A DNA stretch of 64,000 nucleotides from positions 4,056,001 through 4,120,000 of the forward strand of contig NZ_CP095848.1 of assembly GCF_023101345.1 (NCBI RefSeq), written 5' to 3'. Under the pieces are notes generated by a model that saw only the letters and a program-made list of their open reading frames with translations, was not told the DNA's origin and did no database searches. The DNA comes from Hymenobacter sublimis. GTDB lineage: Bacteria; Bacteroidota; Bacteroidia; Cytophagales; Hymenobacteraceae. This document shows, piece after piece, positions 10,471-18,453 of this stretch (the stretch's first letter is position 1; every line of letters starts with the position of its first letter). The position numbers and the translations under genes were made by a program.

Positions 10471-11715
10471 TTACCGAAACCGCCACGCGGGCAGCACCGA
10501 TCCGGCCGGGAAGTGCTCCTGCTCCGGCGGCAGCTCCAGGAAACCCGCCGAAGTCAGCAAGCTGGCCATGTCGCCGGAGCCACCGGCCCGCTCGGGGGTA
10601 GCCAGCAGGCGGCCATCGAGGCCGGGCTCCAGGCTTACCAGCAGAAAGTGCGTGAGGCGAGGCCGAAACTGCACGTCTTCGGTCAGGATGGCCGACACGG
10701 GGCCGCCGGGCGGGGCCTGCGCGGGGCTTGGAGTTGCTTCGGCCTCGGGTTGCTGGGCGGCGAGCAGCCAGGGCCGGACGTAGCGGTAGAAGTTCACGAA
10801 GGTGGAAACCGGGTTGCCGGGTAGGGCAAACACCACCGCGCCGCCGGGCTGCTGCCCAAACCAGAACGGCTTGCCGGGCCGCTGCTGCACCTCGTGGAAA
10901 ATCTGCTCTACGCCCAGCTCGCGCAAGGTTTCGGGCAGAAAATCAGCTTTGCCTTTTGACACGCCGCCGCTGAGCACCACCGCGTCGTAGTCGTGCAGCA
11001 AAGCCGGTAGTTCCTGGCGCAGGGCTTCGGGGTCGTCGTTCATGTGAAAGGTATCGGCGGCCGCTCCGGTTTGCCAGGCGGCGGCTTGTAGCATCAGAGC
11101 GTTGGAGCGCCGAATCTGGTGGGCCGCCGGTTTCTCCGTGATGGGTACTAACTCGTCGCCGGTACTTACCACGGCCACTCGTGGCCGGCGTGTAACGGCC
11201 ACCGTAGCGGCCCCAATGGTGGCGGCTACGGCTATTTCGGCCGGCTCCAGGCGGGTGCCGGCGGGCACCAGCAAGTCGCCCCGGCGGCGGTCGGCGGCTT
11301 GGGCGTGCACGTTGTGACCTAGGCGCGGGGGGCAGGCCTGCACGGTGGCGTAGCGCTGGCCGGCCGCATCGGTTCGGAACGTGAGATCTTCGTAGCGAAT
11401 AACCGTATCAACGCCCACCGGCAGGGCCGCACCAGTCATAATTTCTACGGCTGCCTGCGGGTCGTGCAGGGGCTGGGGTGGCTGGCCGGCAAACTGCGTG
11501 CTGTCGATGCGAAATTCTGTTTGTCCCGCTTCCAGGGCTGCAAAGCGCAGGGCAATACCGTCCATGGCTACCCGGTTGAAGGGCGGAAAGTCCCGGTCGG
11601 CGCGCAGGTCTTCGCGCAGGATGCGGCCCGCCGCCAGGGGTAGCGACAGGTACTCAACGGACAGGGAACGAACGGTGGCGGTAACCAAACGGGTAGCTTC
11701 TTCGACGGAGAGCAT
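10471..11715 (-). CDS. moeA: Molybdopterin molybdenumtransferase MoeA
   Basis: MoeA inserts molybdate into adenylylated molybdopterin to make Moco, in the cytoplasm. The ATG at 11715 (MLSVEEATRLV) gives 414 aa. An upstream ATG at 11778 is in frame, but its 21 extra residues come from a repeat element. Family signatures are DFPPFNRVAMDGIALR near residue 40-55, the MPT-binding domain VAVVSTGDELV, SGGVSKGKADFL, and FALPGNPVSTFVNFYRYV. It diverges from moaC across a nested palindrome and converges with the histidine kinase. All domains of the usual MoeA length are present. Confidence 0.95.
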   Translation of the reverse strand: MLSVEEATRLVTATVRSLSVEYLSLPLAAGRILREDLRADRDFPPFNRVAMDGIALRFAALEAGQTEFRIDSTQFAGQPPQPLHDPQAAVEIMTGAALPVGVDTVIRYEDLTFRTDAAGQRYATVQACPPRLGHNVHAQAADRRRGDLLVPAGTRLEPAEIAVAATIGAATVAVTRRPRVAVVSTGDELVPITEKPAAHQIRRSNALMLQAAAWQTGAAADTFHMNDDPEALRQELPALLHDYDAVVLSGGVSKGKADFLPETLRELGVEQIFHEVQQRPGKPFWFGQQPGGAVVFALPGNPVSTFVNFYRYVRPWLLAAQQPEAEATPSPAQAPPGGPVSAILTEDVQFRPRLTHFLLVSLEPGLDGRLLATPERAGGSGDMASLLTSAGFLELPPEQEHFPAGSVLPAWRFR

Positions 11716-11734
11716 GGCAGGAAATAGAACGGAT

Positions 11735-11932
11735 GTAGAGACGCATCTTTGCGCCGCAGCGTTACGGTATAGTGTCATTCCGAGTGCAGCGAGGAATCTG
11801 AGTTAGCCTCGTGGCCGGAACCCAGATTCCTCGCTGCTTGGAATGACACCTTACCACAACGAAAAAGCAAAGTACCGGCCTTGCCGGTTTGTTTACCATT
11901 CGCAACGACTACGCGCAAAGATGCGTCTCTAC
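11735..11932. repeat. Nested palindromic element between moeA and moaC
   Basis: A perfect 20-bp inverted pair lies at 11735-11754 and 11913-11932 (core GTAGAGACGCATC). Inside it is a second inverted pair, 11772-11800 and 11823-11849, matching over 27 positions apart from two small differences (core GTGTCATTCC...CGAGGAATCTG). The whole 198-bp unit looks like a non-autonomous mobile or REP-like element. It fills almost the entire gap between the two divergent genes, so it must lie in or next to both promoters. Its ends read in frame into moeA and moaC, giving both longer frames a shared AQRCVST peptide. Confidence 0.75.
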
Positions 11933-11939
11933 TGCTACT

Positions 11940-12428
11940 ATGCCTGACTCTCCCAAACTCACCCACCTGAATGCAGCCGGGCAGCCGGCCATGGTCGATG
12001 TCGGCCCGAAGACGCCTACTCGCCGCGTGGCCCGGGCACGCAGCCGCGTGGTGCTCGGCCCCGATATTATGGCCCTGGTAAAAGAAGGTGACCTGCCCAC
12101 CCGCAAAGGCCCCGTGTTCCAAACCGCCATTCTGGCCGGCATTATGGGAGCTAAGCGCACTTCGGAGCTGATTCCGCTCTGCCACCCCCTGGGCCTCGAC
12201 GACTGCCAGGTACGCATTGAACCCGATGGGGAGGATGCCGTGCTGATTGAGTGCACCGCCACCGTGACCGGCAAAACCGGCGTGGAAATGGAAGCCCTGA
12301 CCGGCGCTTCGGTGGCCGCCCTGACCATTTACGATATGTGTAAGGCTCTGTCGCACAACATTGTTATTCAGGAAACCCGCCTGCTGGAGAAGACCGGCGG
12401 CAAACAGAACTTTCATCATGCCGGATAA
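11940..12428 (+). CDS. moaC: Cyclic pyranopterin monophosphate synthase MoaC
   Basis: MoaC converts the MoaA product (3',8-cyclo-GTP) into cPMP, the first committed Moco intermediate. The ATG at 11940 (MPDSPKLTHL) gives 162 aa, the usual family length. The ATG at 11889 would add residues encoded by the repeat element and is rejected. Signatures are KGPVFQTAILAGIMGAKRTS, then the HPL motif in IPLCHPLGLDDC, and GVEMEALTGASVAALTIYDM, which contains the catalytic region. The start of the next gene overlaps the end of this one by 11 bases, which implies translational coupling. Confidence 0.95.
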   Translation: MPDSPKLTHLNAAGQPAMVDVGPKTPTRRVARARSRVVLGPDIMALVKEGDLPTRKGPVFQTAILAGIMGAKRTSELIPLCHPLGLDDCQVRIEPDGEDAVLIECTATVTGKTGVEMEALTGASVAALTIYDMCKALSHNIVIQETRLLEKTGGKQNFHHAG

Positions 12429-13617
12429 CTCGACTTCTGCCGCTGCGGGCGCTACCCCTATTCCGCGCGCCAAGCACGCCCAGCTCACGCGGCCTGACCT
12501 GGGCGAGTTCGGCCGGCACGAACTGGCTATTTTGGGCGCGCCCTGCGGCAAGATCAAGGAGCTGACAGCCCGCTTGCTCCCGCTGCTTGCCCCTACCCTG
12601 CGCGTAGCCTACGTGGATGCCGACCACGCCGCCGGCGACGATGCAGCCCAGGGTGGCAATGGCGGCCAAGATGCCATTCTGCAAGCCGGCGCCACCGCCG
12701 AGCTAACTGATAAAATCACCTTCGCCCGGCTAGACACGAAGCGCGGCTTCGACAAATTTAGCCAGCAGGAGTGGCTGCAGCACCAGAGTCTGGTGCTAGT
12801 GAACGGCAACCATTTCCGGGCCCGCCAGCAGCTGGTAATACTGGACCCAGCCAAACCCGTGGAGAAAAAGCTGGACCGCCTGACGGACGTGCGGGCCCTA
12901 CTCCTACCCGAAGGCGTAACCGAAGTACCGGCTTACCTGCGCGCGCACCTAGGAGAGGCGAATGTTCCCATCATTCCCCTTCACGACGTAGAAACCCTGG
13001 CCGAGCTGATTCTGCAGGAGTGGCACGCCGCCGCGCCGCCGCTGCGGGGCCTGGTGCTGGCCGGGGGCCGCAGCCAGCGCATGGGCCAGGACAAGGGCAA
13101 GCTTAGTTACCACCAAGGCCAGGAGCAGCGCGCCCGCGCCGCCGAGCTGCTGGCCGGCTTCTGCCAAGACGTGCACGTTTCCTGCCGCCCCGACCAGGTA
13201 GTGGAGCTGGAATATGCCGGCCTGCGCCCCCTCCCCGATACCTTCGCCGACCTGGGCCCGCTGAGCGGCTTGCTGTCCGCCTTCCGCCTCGACCCCAATG
13301 CTGCTTGGCTGGTAGTGGCCTGCGACCTGCCTTTCCTCTCGAACACTACGCTAGGCCACTTGGTAGAGCATCGGCAGCCGGCCCGGATGGCCACTGCCTA
13401 CCAGAGCCCCGAAAATGAGTGGCCCGAACCGCTCATCACCATCTGGGAGCCCAGCAGCTACGGCACGCTCCTGCGCTTCCTGAGCCTGGGCTACAGCTGC
13501 CCCCGTAAGTCCCTGATCAACTCCGACATAGAGCTACTCCCCCCGCCCGCACCCGCGGAGCTGCGCAACGTGAACACACCGGCAGAAGCCGAGCAAGCCC
13601 GACAGGAACTGGGGTAG
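12418..13617 (+). CDS. MobB-MobA-like fusion, Moco guanylyltransferase
   Basis: The C-terminal half (about 208-395) is a MobA-type nucleotidyltransferase that attaches GMP to molybdopterin. It shows LVLAGGRSQRMGQDKGKL at 212-229, LGPLSGLL at 279-286 and the metal-binding DLPF at 303-306. The N-terminal half (about 34-200) resembles MobB, a P-loop partner of MobA. Its Walker A is degenerate: GAPCGKI at 40-46 lacks the normal spacing and the Thr/Ser. It may therefore be structural only. Total length is 399 aa, about twice MobA alone. The gene overlaps moaC by 11 bases, so the two are co-translated. The fusion assignment is firm for MobA and moderate for MobB. Confidence 0.82.
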   Translation: MPDNSTSAAAGATPIPRAKHAQLTRPDLGEFGRHELAILGAPCGKIKELTARLLPLLAPTLRVAYVDADHAAGDDAAQGGNGGQDAILQAGATAELTDKITFARLDTKRGFDKFSQQEWLQHQSLVLVNGNHFRARQQLVILDPAKPVEKKLDRLTDVRALLLPEGVTEVPAYLRAHLGEANVPIIPLHDVETLAELILQEWHAAAPPLRGLVLAGGRSQRMGQDKGKLSYHQGQEQRARAAELLAGFCQDVHVSCRPDQVVELEYAGLRPLPDTFADLGPLSGLLSAFRLDPNAAWLVVACDLPFLSNTTLGHLVEHRQPARMATAYQSPENEWPEPLITIWEPSSYGTLLRFLSLGYSCPRKSLINSDIELLPPPAPAELRNVNTPAEAEQARQELG

Positions 13618-13697
13618 CGTTGCTCTAAAAACGCATTGTGGCCAGAGTCAGGAATATGCTGCTACCTTCAAGCACGTTCCTGACTCTAGCTACTACT

Positions 13698-15956
13698 ATG
13701 AAACGCTATTATTTATTATGGGCGCTCCTGAGCGCAACCGTTGCTACCCAGGCCCAGCGGGTAGCGCCCAATCTAAACCTGGATGTTGAACAGGTAAACC
13801 CCAAAACCCATCTGCCCGTCGGCTGGTGGGCGCCCGCGGGCAACGGGTACACGGTAGCTGCCGACTCGCTGGTAAAACACCACGGGCGCTACGCCCTGCG
13901 GATTCAGTCCGCTGGTGCGAAGGCCGGTGGGTTTGGTGTCGCCTCAGTTAAGCTGCCCGTCAACTTTCAGGGTAAAACCGTGACGCTGACCGGTTTTCTC
14001 AAAACCGAGAATGTGCAGAATGGCTACGCGGGCCTGTGGCTTCGCGTCGATGGGCCGCAGGGCGTGCTGCACCTCGACAACATGTCGAAGCAAAACCTGC
14101 ACGGCACCACCGAGTGGGGAGCCTACTCCATCACGCTACCCCTCGCTGAAGCCGCGGAGTCCGTGGTGCTGGGGGGCCTGCTGCCGGGAACCGGCACTAT
14201 GTGGCTCGACCAGCTGGAACTTACCGTCGACGGCAAGCCGCTGGCGCGGGCGTTGCTGCGCCCTATCAAGCATTACAAGGCCGAGCAGGACACGGCGTTT
14301 TACTCGGGGTCGGGCATCCAGCTCAGTTCACTCAACAAGCAGCAACTTGAAAACCTGGCGGTACTGGGGCGGGTGTGGGGCTTCGTAAAATACTACCACC
14401 CGGCCGTAGCGGCGGGCGAGCATAACCTGGATGCCGCGCTGTTTCGGGTGCTGCCGCAGGTGCTAGCTAGCTCTTCCACCGCGGCCCGCAGCCAACTACT
14501 GAGCAATTAGGTGACCAGCCTGGGGCTGGTGCCTCCTTGCCCTACCTGCCGGGAGCCAGCCCCGGAAAGCATCCGCCTCCAACCCGACCTAGCCTGGTTT
14601 ACCGACAATCGCCAGCTGAGCCCGGCCCTGAGCCAGCAGTTGGAGTACCTGCGTCGCAACCGCAACCAGGGTCCGCACTATTACGTGAGTACTGTGCCCG
14701 GAGTGGGCAACCCCATATTTCAGCACGAGGAAAAATACGCCCTGCTAAAAACCGACTTGCCCGATGACGGCTTGCGGCTGCTGGCCTTGTACCGCTACTG
14801 GAACATGATTGCCTACTTTTTTCCCTACCGCTACGCCATTGGGGAAGATTGGCAGCGGGTGCTACCCGAGTTTCTGCCGCAGTTTGTGGCCGCCCGCACC
14901 CCCGAGCAGTACCACCTCACGGCCCTGGCCCTCATTGCCCGCATCCACGACACCCACGCCACTATTTATGAGCCAAATAAAATTCTGACTGCCTACAAGG
15001 GCAAGTATCATGCGCCCGTGCAAGTTCGGTTTGTGGAGGGCCAGGCCGTGGTAACGGACTTCTTTGATCAGCAACTGGGTTTGGCCACCGGCCTGCAGAA
15101 AGGCGACGTGGTGCTGCAGGTTGACGGCCGCAAAGTAGCGGACCTGGTAGCCGAGCGGCGGCCCCTCACGCCGGCGTCCAACGAGCCTACCCAGTTGCGC
15201 AACATCGCCCGCGGCTTGCTGCGCGGCCCCACCGAGCAGGTATCGGTGCTCGTCCGGCGCAACGGCCAGGAGCTGCCTTTCACCCTCAACCGCTACCTGT
15301 TCAGCAAGCTGAACCTAGGCCTTGAAAGCGGCACTCCCGACCCCAAAGCTCCCGCGTGGCGCGTGCTCCCCGGCAACATTGGCTACCTCTCACTGGGCAC
15401 CATCAAAAACCAGGACTTGCCCGCCATCATGCAGGAAGCCCAGGGCACTAAAGGGCTCATTATCGATATCCGCAACTACCCCTCTGACTTTGTGGTGTTT
15501 ACGCTCACCAGCTACCTACTAACTAAACCAGCTGACTTTGTGCGGTTTAGTGCACCCATGACTACGTATCCGGGGCTGTTTCTGCGAAGTTCACCGCTAC
15601 AAATAGCGCCAGGTAAGAAGCCAGCGTACCCCGGGAAGGTGGTTATTCTGGTAAATGAGCTTTCCCAGAGCAACTCCGAATACACGGCCATGGCCCTGCG
15701 GGCGGTACCGGGGGCCACGGTGCTAGGCAGCACCACGGCCGGAGCCGACGGCAACGTTTCGGCCATCACGCTACCCGGCAACATTAACACCTACATTTCG
15801 GGCATTGGCGTGTACTACCCCAACGGCCGCGAAACCCAGCGCGTTGGTATTGTGCCCGACATTGAGGTAAAACCTACCATCCAGGGAATTCGGGAAGGTC
15901 GGGACCAAGTGCTGGAACGCGCCGTAACGTTGCTGGAGAACAGCGCGGCGAAATAG
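13698..15956 (+). pseudogene. S41 family peptidase gene interrupted by an in-frame TAG
   Basis: From the ATG at 13698 the frame encodes a signal peptide (MKRYYLLWALLSATVATQAQ) and a beta-rich domain, then meets TAG at 14508-14510 (codon 271). Reading continues in the same frame without further stops to 15956, for 752 aa in all. The second part has an alpha-helical and PDZ-like region (about GLQKGDVVLQVDGRKV) and the S41 core (GNIGYLSLGTI, IIDIRNYP, LSQSNSEYTAMAL with the likely catalytic Ser, TTAGADGN). TAG most simply derives from a TGG Trp codon. GTG follows at once and could restart translation, but the product would lack a signal peptide. It could be a pseudogene, a sequencing error or a readthrough site. 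Confidence 0.8.
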
Positions 15957-15963
15957 TCAGGTG

Positions 15964-16383
15964 CTACGGGTGAGCAGCTACCCACACGTCGCCGTCCTCG
16001 TAAAATTCCTTTTTCCAGATAGTTACTACCTGCTTCAGCGTATCGATGATGTACTGACAGGCGGCGAAGCTCTCGGCGCGGTGGGGCGTGGACACGGCCA
16101 CGACCACGGCCACGTCGCCGATGTGGAGGGTGCCTTTGCGGTGGATGACGGTGACTTTTTTCAGCATCGGCCACTGCTCTACGGCCTGTTCGGCTACTTT
16201 GCGGAGCTGGTGCAGGGCCATGCTGTCGTAGGCTTCGTATTCGAGGCGCACCACGGGGCGGCCGGTGCTTTTATTGCGCACGGCCCCAATAAACGTATTA
16301 ATGGCCCCGGCCCCATCGTCTTCCACCGTGCGCAGGGCGGCGGCTACGTCGATGGGCTGGTCGGTCAGGTCGATGTGAATCAA
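15964..16383 (-). CDS. moaE: Molybdopterin synthase catalytic subunit MoaE
   Basis: MoaE, as a heterotetramer with MoaD, transfers sulfur to cPMP to make the dithiolene of molybdopterin. At 139 aa it has the normal length. Signatures are GAINTFIGAVRNKSTGRPV, LEYEAYDSMA, HRKGTLHIGDVAVVVAVSTPHR, and the active-site Lys residues K117 and K124 in the TLKQVVTIWKKEFY region. The gene lies on the minus strand downstream of moaD, but 195 bases and a large palindrome separate them. It ends 7 bases from the broken S41 gene, which is convergent. Confidence 0.95.
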   Translation of the reverse strand: MIHIDLTDQPIDVAAALRTVEDDGAGAINTFIGAVRNKSTGRPVVRLEYEAYDSMALHQLRKVAEQAVEQWPMLKKVTVIHRKGTLHIGDVAVVVAVSTPHRAESFAACQYIIDTLKQVVTIWKKEFYEDGDVWVAAHP

Positions 16384-16471
16384 GGGAATGAGGAGGTGAT
16401 GGGGTAAATGGTGGCAGGTAGGTTGCTCTTATTGGCAATGGTTATCCTGGTAGCACTGTGAAAAAAGCGTT

Positions 16472-16563
16472 GTCATGCTGAGCTGGTCGAAGCATCTCTA
16501 CCGCTGGCTAACTTCTCTTGTGAGGACGAAGCGGTAGAGATGCATCGACCAGCTCAGCATGAC
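16472..16563. repeat. Long palindrome between moaD and moaE
   Basis: Inverted arms of 34 bases (16472-16505 and 16530-16563) match at 33 positions, enclosing a 24-base loop. The arm begins GTCATGCTGAGCTGGTCGAA and ends GCATCTCTACCGCT. It belongs to the same family as the palindromes at 11772, 18103, 18293, 61630 and 62592. In RNA it would form a very stable hairpin between the moaD and moaE messages. Confidence 0.85.
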
Positions 16564-16578
16564 GTTGTTTTACCAGTT

Positions 16579-16821
16579 TTACCCTCCGCTTACCGGTGGA
16601 ATTAGGGCAATTTCGTCGCGTTCCGACAGGGTAGCATTGTCCTCGGCGTACTCATTATTTACGGCTACCGCTAGGCTGGAAAGGCGGCTAAGCCCCGGAT
16701 ACTGCTGCTGTAGCCCGGCCAGCAGCGCCTGCACCGACTGGCCTTCCGGCGCCGAAACCTCCAGCGACGATTGTCCCACGATTTCGCGGGCAATGCCGAA
16801 CAAAGCAATTTTCAAGTTCAT
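16579..16821 (-). CDS. moaD: Molybdopterin synthase sulfur carrier subunit MoaD
   Basis: This 80-aa ubiquitin-fold protein carries the thiocarboxylate sulfur used by MoaE. It begins MNLKIALFGIAREIVG and ends in the required Gly-Gly (PPVSGG), the site adenylylated by MoeB. The sequence between shows the usual AVAVNNEYA and ERDEIALIPPVSGG segments. It is divergent from moaA across a 162-base gap and lies upstream of moaE on the same strand. Confidence 0.95.
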   Translation of the reverse strand: MNLKIALFGIAREIVGQSSLEVSAPEGQSVQALLAGLQQQYPGLSRLSSLAVAVNNEYAEDNATLSERDEIALIPPVSGG

Positions 16822-16983
16822 TGGTTATCTAGGTGTTCGTAAAGCTGATTGGGGCCGGAGCGGAAACCCTTGCCGGTGCCGCGCGGTTTGCGTGAGGACG
16901 AAAGTCACTCCCCCGAACGGAAAAGTCTGATTTACGTTGTTTGTTTCACTGCTCTACCTGGGCGAGGTGTTTTTCTGTTGAGT
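16822..16983 (+). promoter_or_regulatory. Structured leader upstream of moaA
   Basis: The gap between moaD and moaA holds several possible helices. A GGGG run near 16851 can pair with CCCCC near 16910. Between them GAGGAC-GAAA-GTC-ACTC forms a GAAA-capped hairpin at about 16894-16910. A 5-bp hairpin (TACCT / AGGTG, 16955-16969) followed by TTTTT sits just before the ATG and could be a weak terminator. The 3' half resembles, by eye only, the end of the Escherichia coli moaA Moco-riboswitch leader. I regard a Moco-sensing leader as possible but unproven. Confidence 0.35.
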
Positions 16984-17991
16984 ATGTCCGTTGCTGTCCC
17001 ATCTGTTTTGTTTGATAACCACGGCCGCCCGCTGGAATACCTGCGACTGGCCGTCACGGACCGGTGCAATCTGCGCTGCTTCTACTGCATGCCCGAAGAA
17101 GGCATTCAGTACCTGCCCAAGCAAGAGCTGCTGACCTACGAAGAAATGGAGCGTCTGGTCGCCATTATGGCCGGGCTAGGCGTGCGCAAAGTACGCCTGA
17201 CGGGCGGGGAGCCCTTCGTGCGCCGCGACCTGGTGCCCTTTATGAGCCGCCTCAGCGCAATTCCCGGTATTGAGGAATTAACCCTGACTACCAACGGCGT
17301 GCTCACGGCCCCCCACGTGCCGGAGCTGGCCCGCATGGGCGTAAAGGCCGTCAACCTGAGCCTCGACACCCTGGACCGGGCTCGTTTCGCCAGTATCACC
17401 CGCCGCGACGAGCTGCCGCGGGTGCTGGATACGTTCTACGCCCTGTTAGCCGCCGGTATTCGGGTGAAAATCAACGCCGTGGTAATGGACGGGCAAAACA
17501 CCCAGGACTTGCTCCCCCTGGCCGAGCTAACCCGCGAGTTGCCCGTGGATGTGCGTTTTATTGAAGAAATGCCCTTCAACGGGGGTAGCCACGCCGCTAC
17601 CCTACCCTGGAATCACACCCGCATCCGGGAGCATCTGGAGCTGAATCTGGGTACGCTGACGCCGGTAGCTACCCGCCCCGGCGACACGGCCTCGCACTAC
17701 ACCGTGGCTGGTCACCAGGGCCGCCTGGGCATCATTGCGGCCTACTCGCGCACCTTCTGCGGCACCTGCAACCGGATTCGCCTCACGGCCGAAGGCGGCC
17801 TCAAAACCTGCCTCTACGACCAAGGCGTGCTCGACATCCGGGCCCTACTGCGCAGCGGCGCCTCCGACGCCGACATCGTGGCCGCCCTCACCTCCGCCTT
17901 CCGCCACCGCGCCGCCAACGGCTTCGAGGCTGAGCGCCAGCGCCCCCTGCACCAACTCAGCTTCGAGTCCATGAGCACGATTGGGGGCTAG
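16984..17991 (+). CDS. moaA: GTP 3',8-cyclase MoaA (radical SAM)
   Basis: MoaA rearranges GTP into 3',8-cyclo-GTP in the first step of Moco synthesis. The ATG at 16984 (MSVAVPSVLFDNHGRPLEYL) gives 335 aa; the frame is open upstream but only through the leader. The radical-SAM cluster ligands are C28, C32 and C35 (CNLRCFYC). The second, substrate-binding cluster uses C259, C262 and C276 (CGTC...TC). GGEPFVRRDL is the SAM-binding motif. The C-terminus ends in the conserved Gly-Gly (STIGG). It stands alone on the plus strand, divergent from moaD. Confidence 0.96.
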   Translation: MSVAVPSVLFDNHGRPLEYLRLAVTDRCNLRCFYCMPEEGIQYLPKQELLTYEEMERLVAIMAGLGVRKVRLTGGEPFVRRDLVPFMSRLSAIPGIEELTLTTNGVLTAPHVPELARMGVKAVNLSLDTLDRARFASITRRDELPRVLDTFYALLAAGIRVKINAVVMDGQNTQDLLPLAELTRELPVDVRFIEEMPFNGGSHAATLPWNHTRIREHLELNLGTLTPVATRPGDTASHYTVAGHQGRLGIIAAYSRTFCGTCNRIRLTAEGGLKTCLYDQGVLDIRALLRSGASDADIVAALTSAFRHRAANGFEAERQRPLHQLSFESMSTIGG

Positions 17992-18024
17992 TGGTGAAAT
18001 TGTGAAGTGGTGAAATGGTGAGTT
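17990..18024. repeat. GGTGA-type short tandem repeat
   Basis: Starting at the moaA stop codon is a run of GTGGTGAAAT / GTGAAG / TGGTGAG units. It is the reverse-complement form of the repeats at 1-24 and 63408-63513. Confidence 0.5.
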
Positions 18025-18102
18025 ATTACAACACGTCACAATTTCTTCTGTCGGGTTGTAACTCTACCTCTAGGATAGTGAGTGGAGAGGTAGCAAAAAG
18101 AA

Positions 18103-18249
18103 CGTCCTGCAGAGGCGCCGCCGAAGCATCTCGCGTGCTGATGTTGCCATAGTATTCTCATGCTGACGAAGGAAGCATCTGGCTCGCATCAGTGAGTTAG
18201 TAGTCTTGAGTCAGCACGCGGGATGCTTCGGTTGCGCCTCTGCAGGACG
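18103..18249. repeat. Long palindrome downstream of moaA
   Basis: Arms of 39 bases (18103-18141 and 18211-18249) are near-perfect inverted repeats, sharing the CGAAGCATCTCGCG core of the palindrome family. The 69-base centre contains another degenerate copy of the same motif (CATGCTGACGAAGGAAGCATCT). An 8-bp hairpin (CTACCTCT / AGAGGTAG) precedes it at about 18064-18093. No gene is seen between 17992 and 18453. Confidence 0.8.
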
Positions 18250-18292
18250 GACTGCACTGTGCTGAACTACAACCTGTTCCTCTACCTCACCA

Positions 18293-18407
18293 CGTCATCC
18301 TGAGCTTACGAAGGACCTTATTAAGGCTGAGCGGGTCGTGGTTGCGGCCGTCGTTCTGCCCTAGTCGTTTCAGCGTGAGAAGATTCTTCGCGCTGCTCAG
18401 GATAACG
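18293..18407. repeat. Diverged palindrome of the same family
   Basis: CGTCATCCTGAGC at 18293-18305 pairs with GCTCAGGATAACG at 18395-18407, and the match continues with gaps into CGAAGGA / TTCTTCG. It is an older, more degraded member of the family, placed just before the alpha/beta hydrolase gene. Confidence 0.65.
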
Positions 18408-18453
18408 TGCAAAAAAGAAAGGCGTTGAATCTTCACTTAGCTCCTAGCTTACT

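Noticed and set aside
11716..11778. Longer N-terminus of MoeA starting at 11778
   Set aside because: The extra residues are encoded by the palindromic element, and MLSVEEATRLV at 11715 is a normal MoeA start.
11889..11939. Longer N-terminus of MoaC starting at 11889
   Set aside because: The extra 17 residues come from the same repeat element and contain the same AQRCVST peptide as the false MoeA extension.
16850..16925. RNase P RNA or tmRNA fragment in the moaA leader
   Set aside because: The GAGGACGAAAGTC stretch only loosely resembles the RNase P GAGGAAAGTC motif, and the region is far too short with no other conserved parts.
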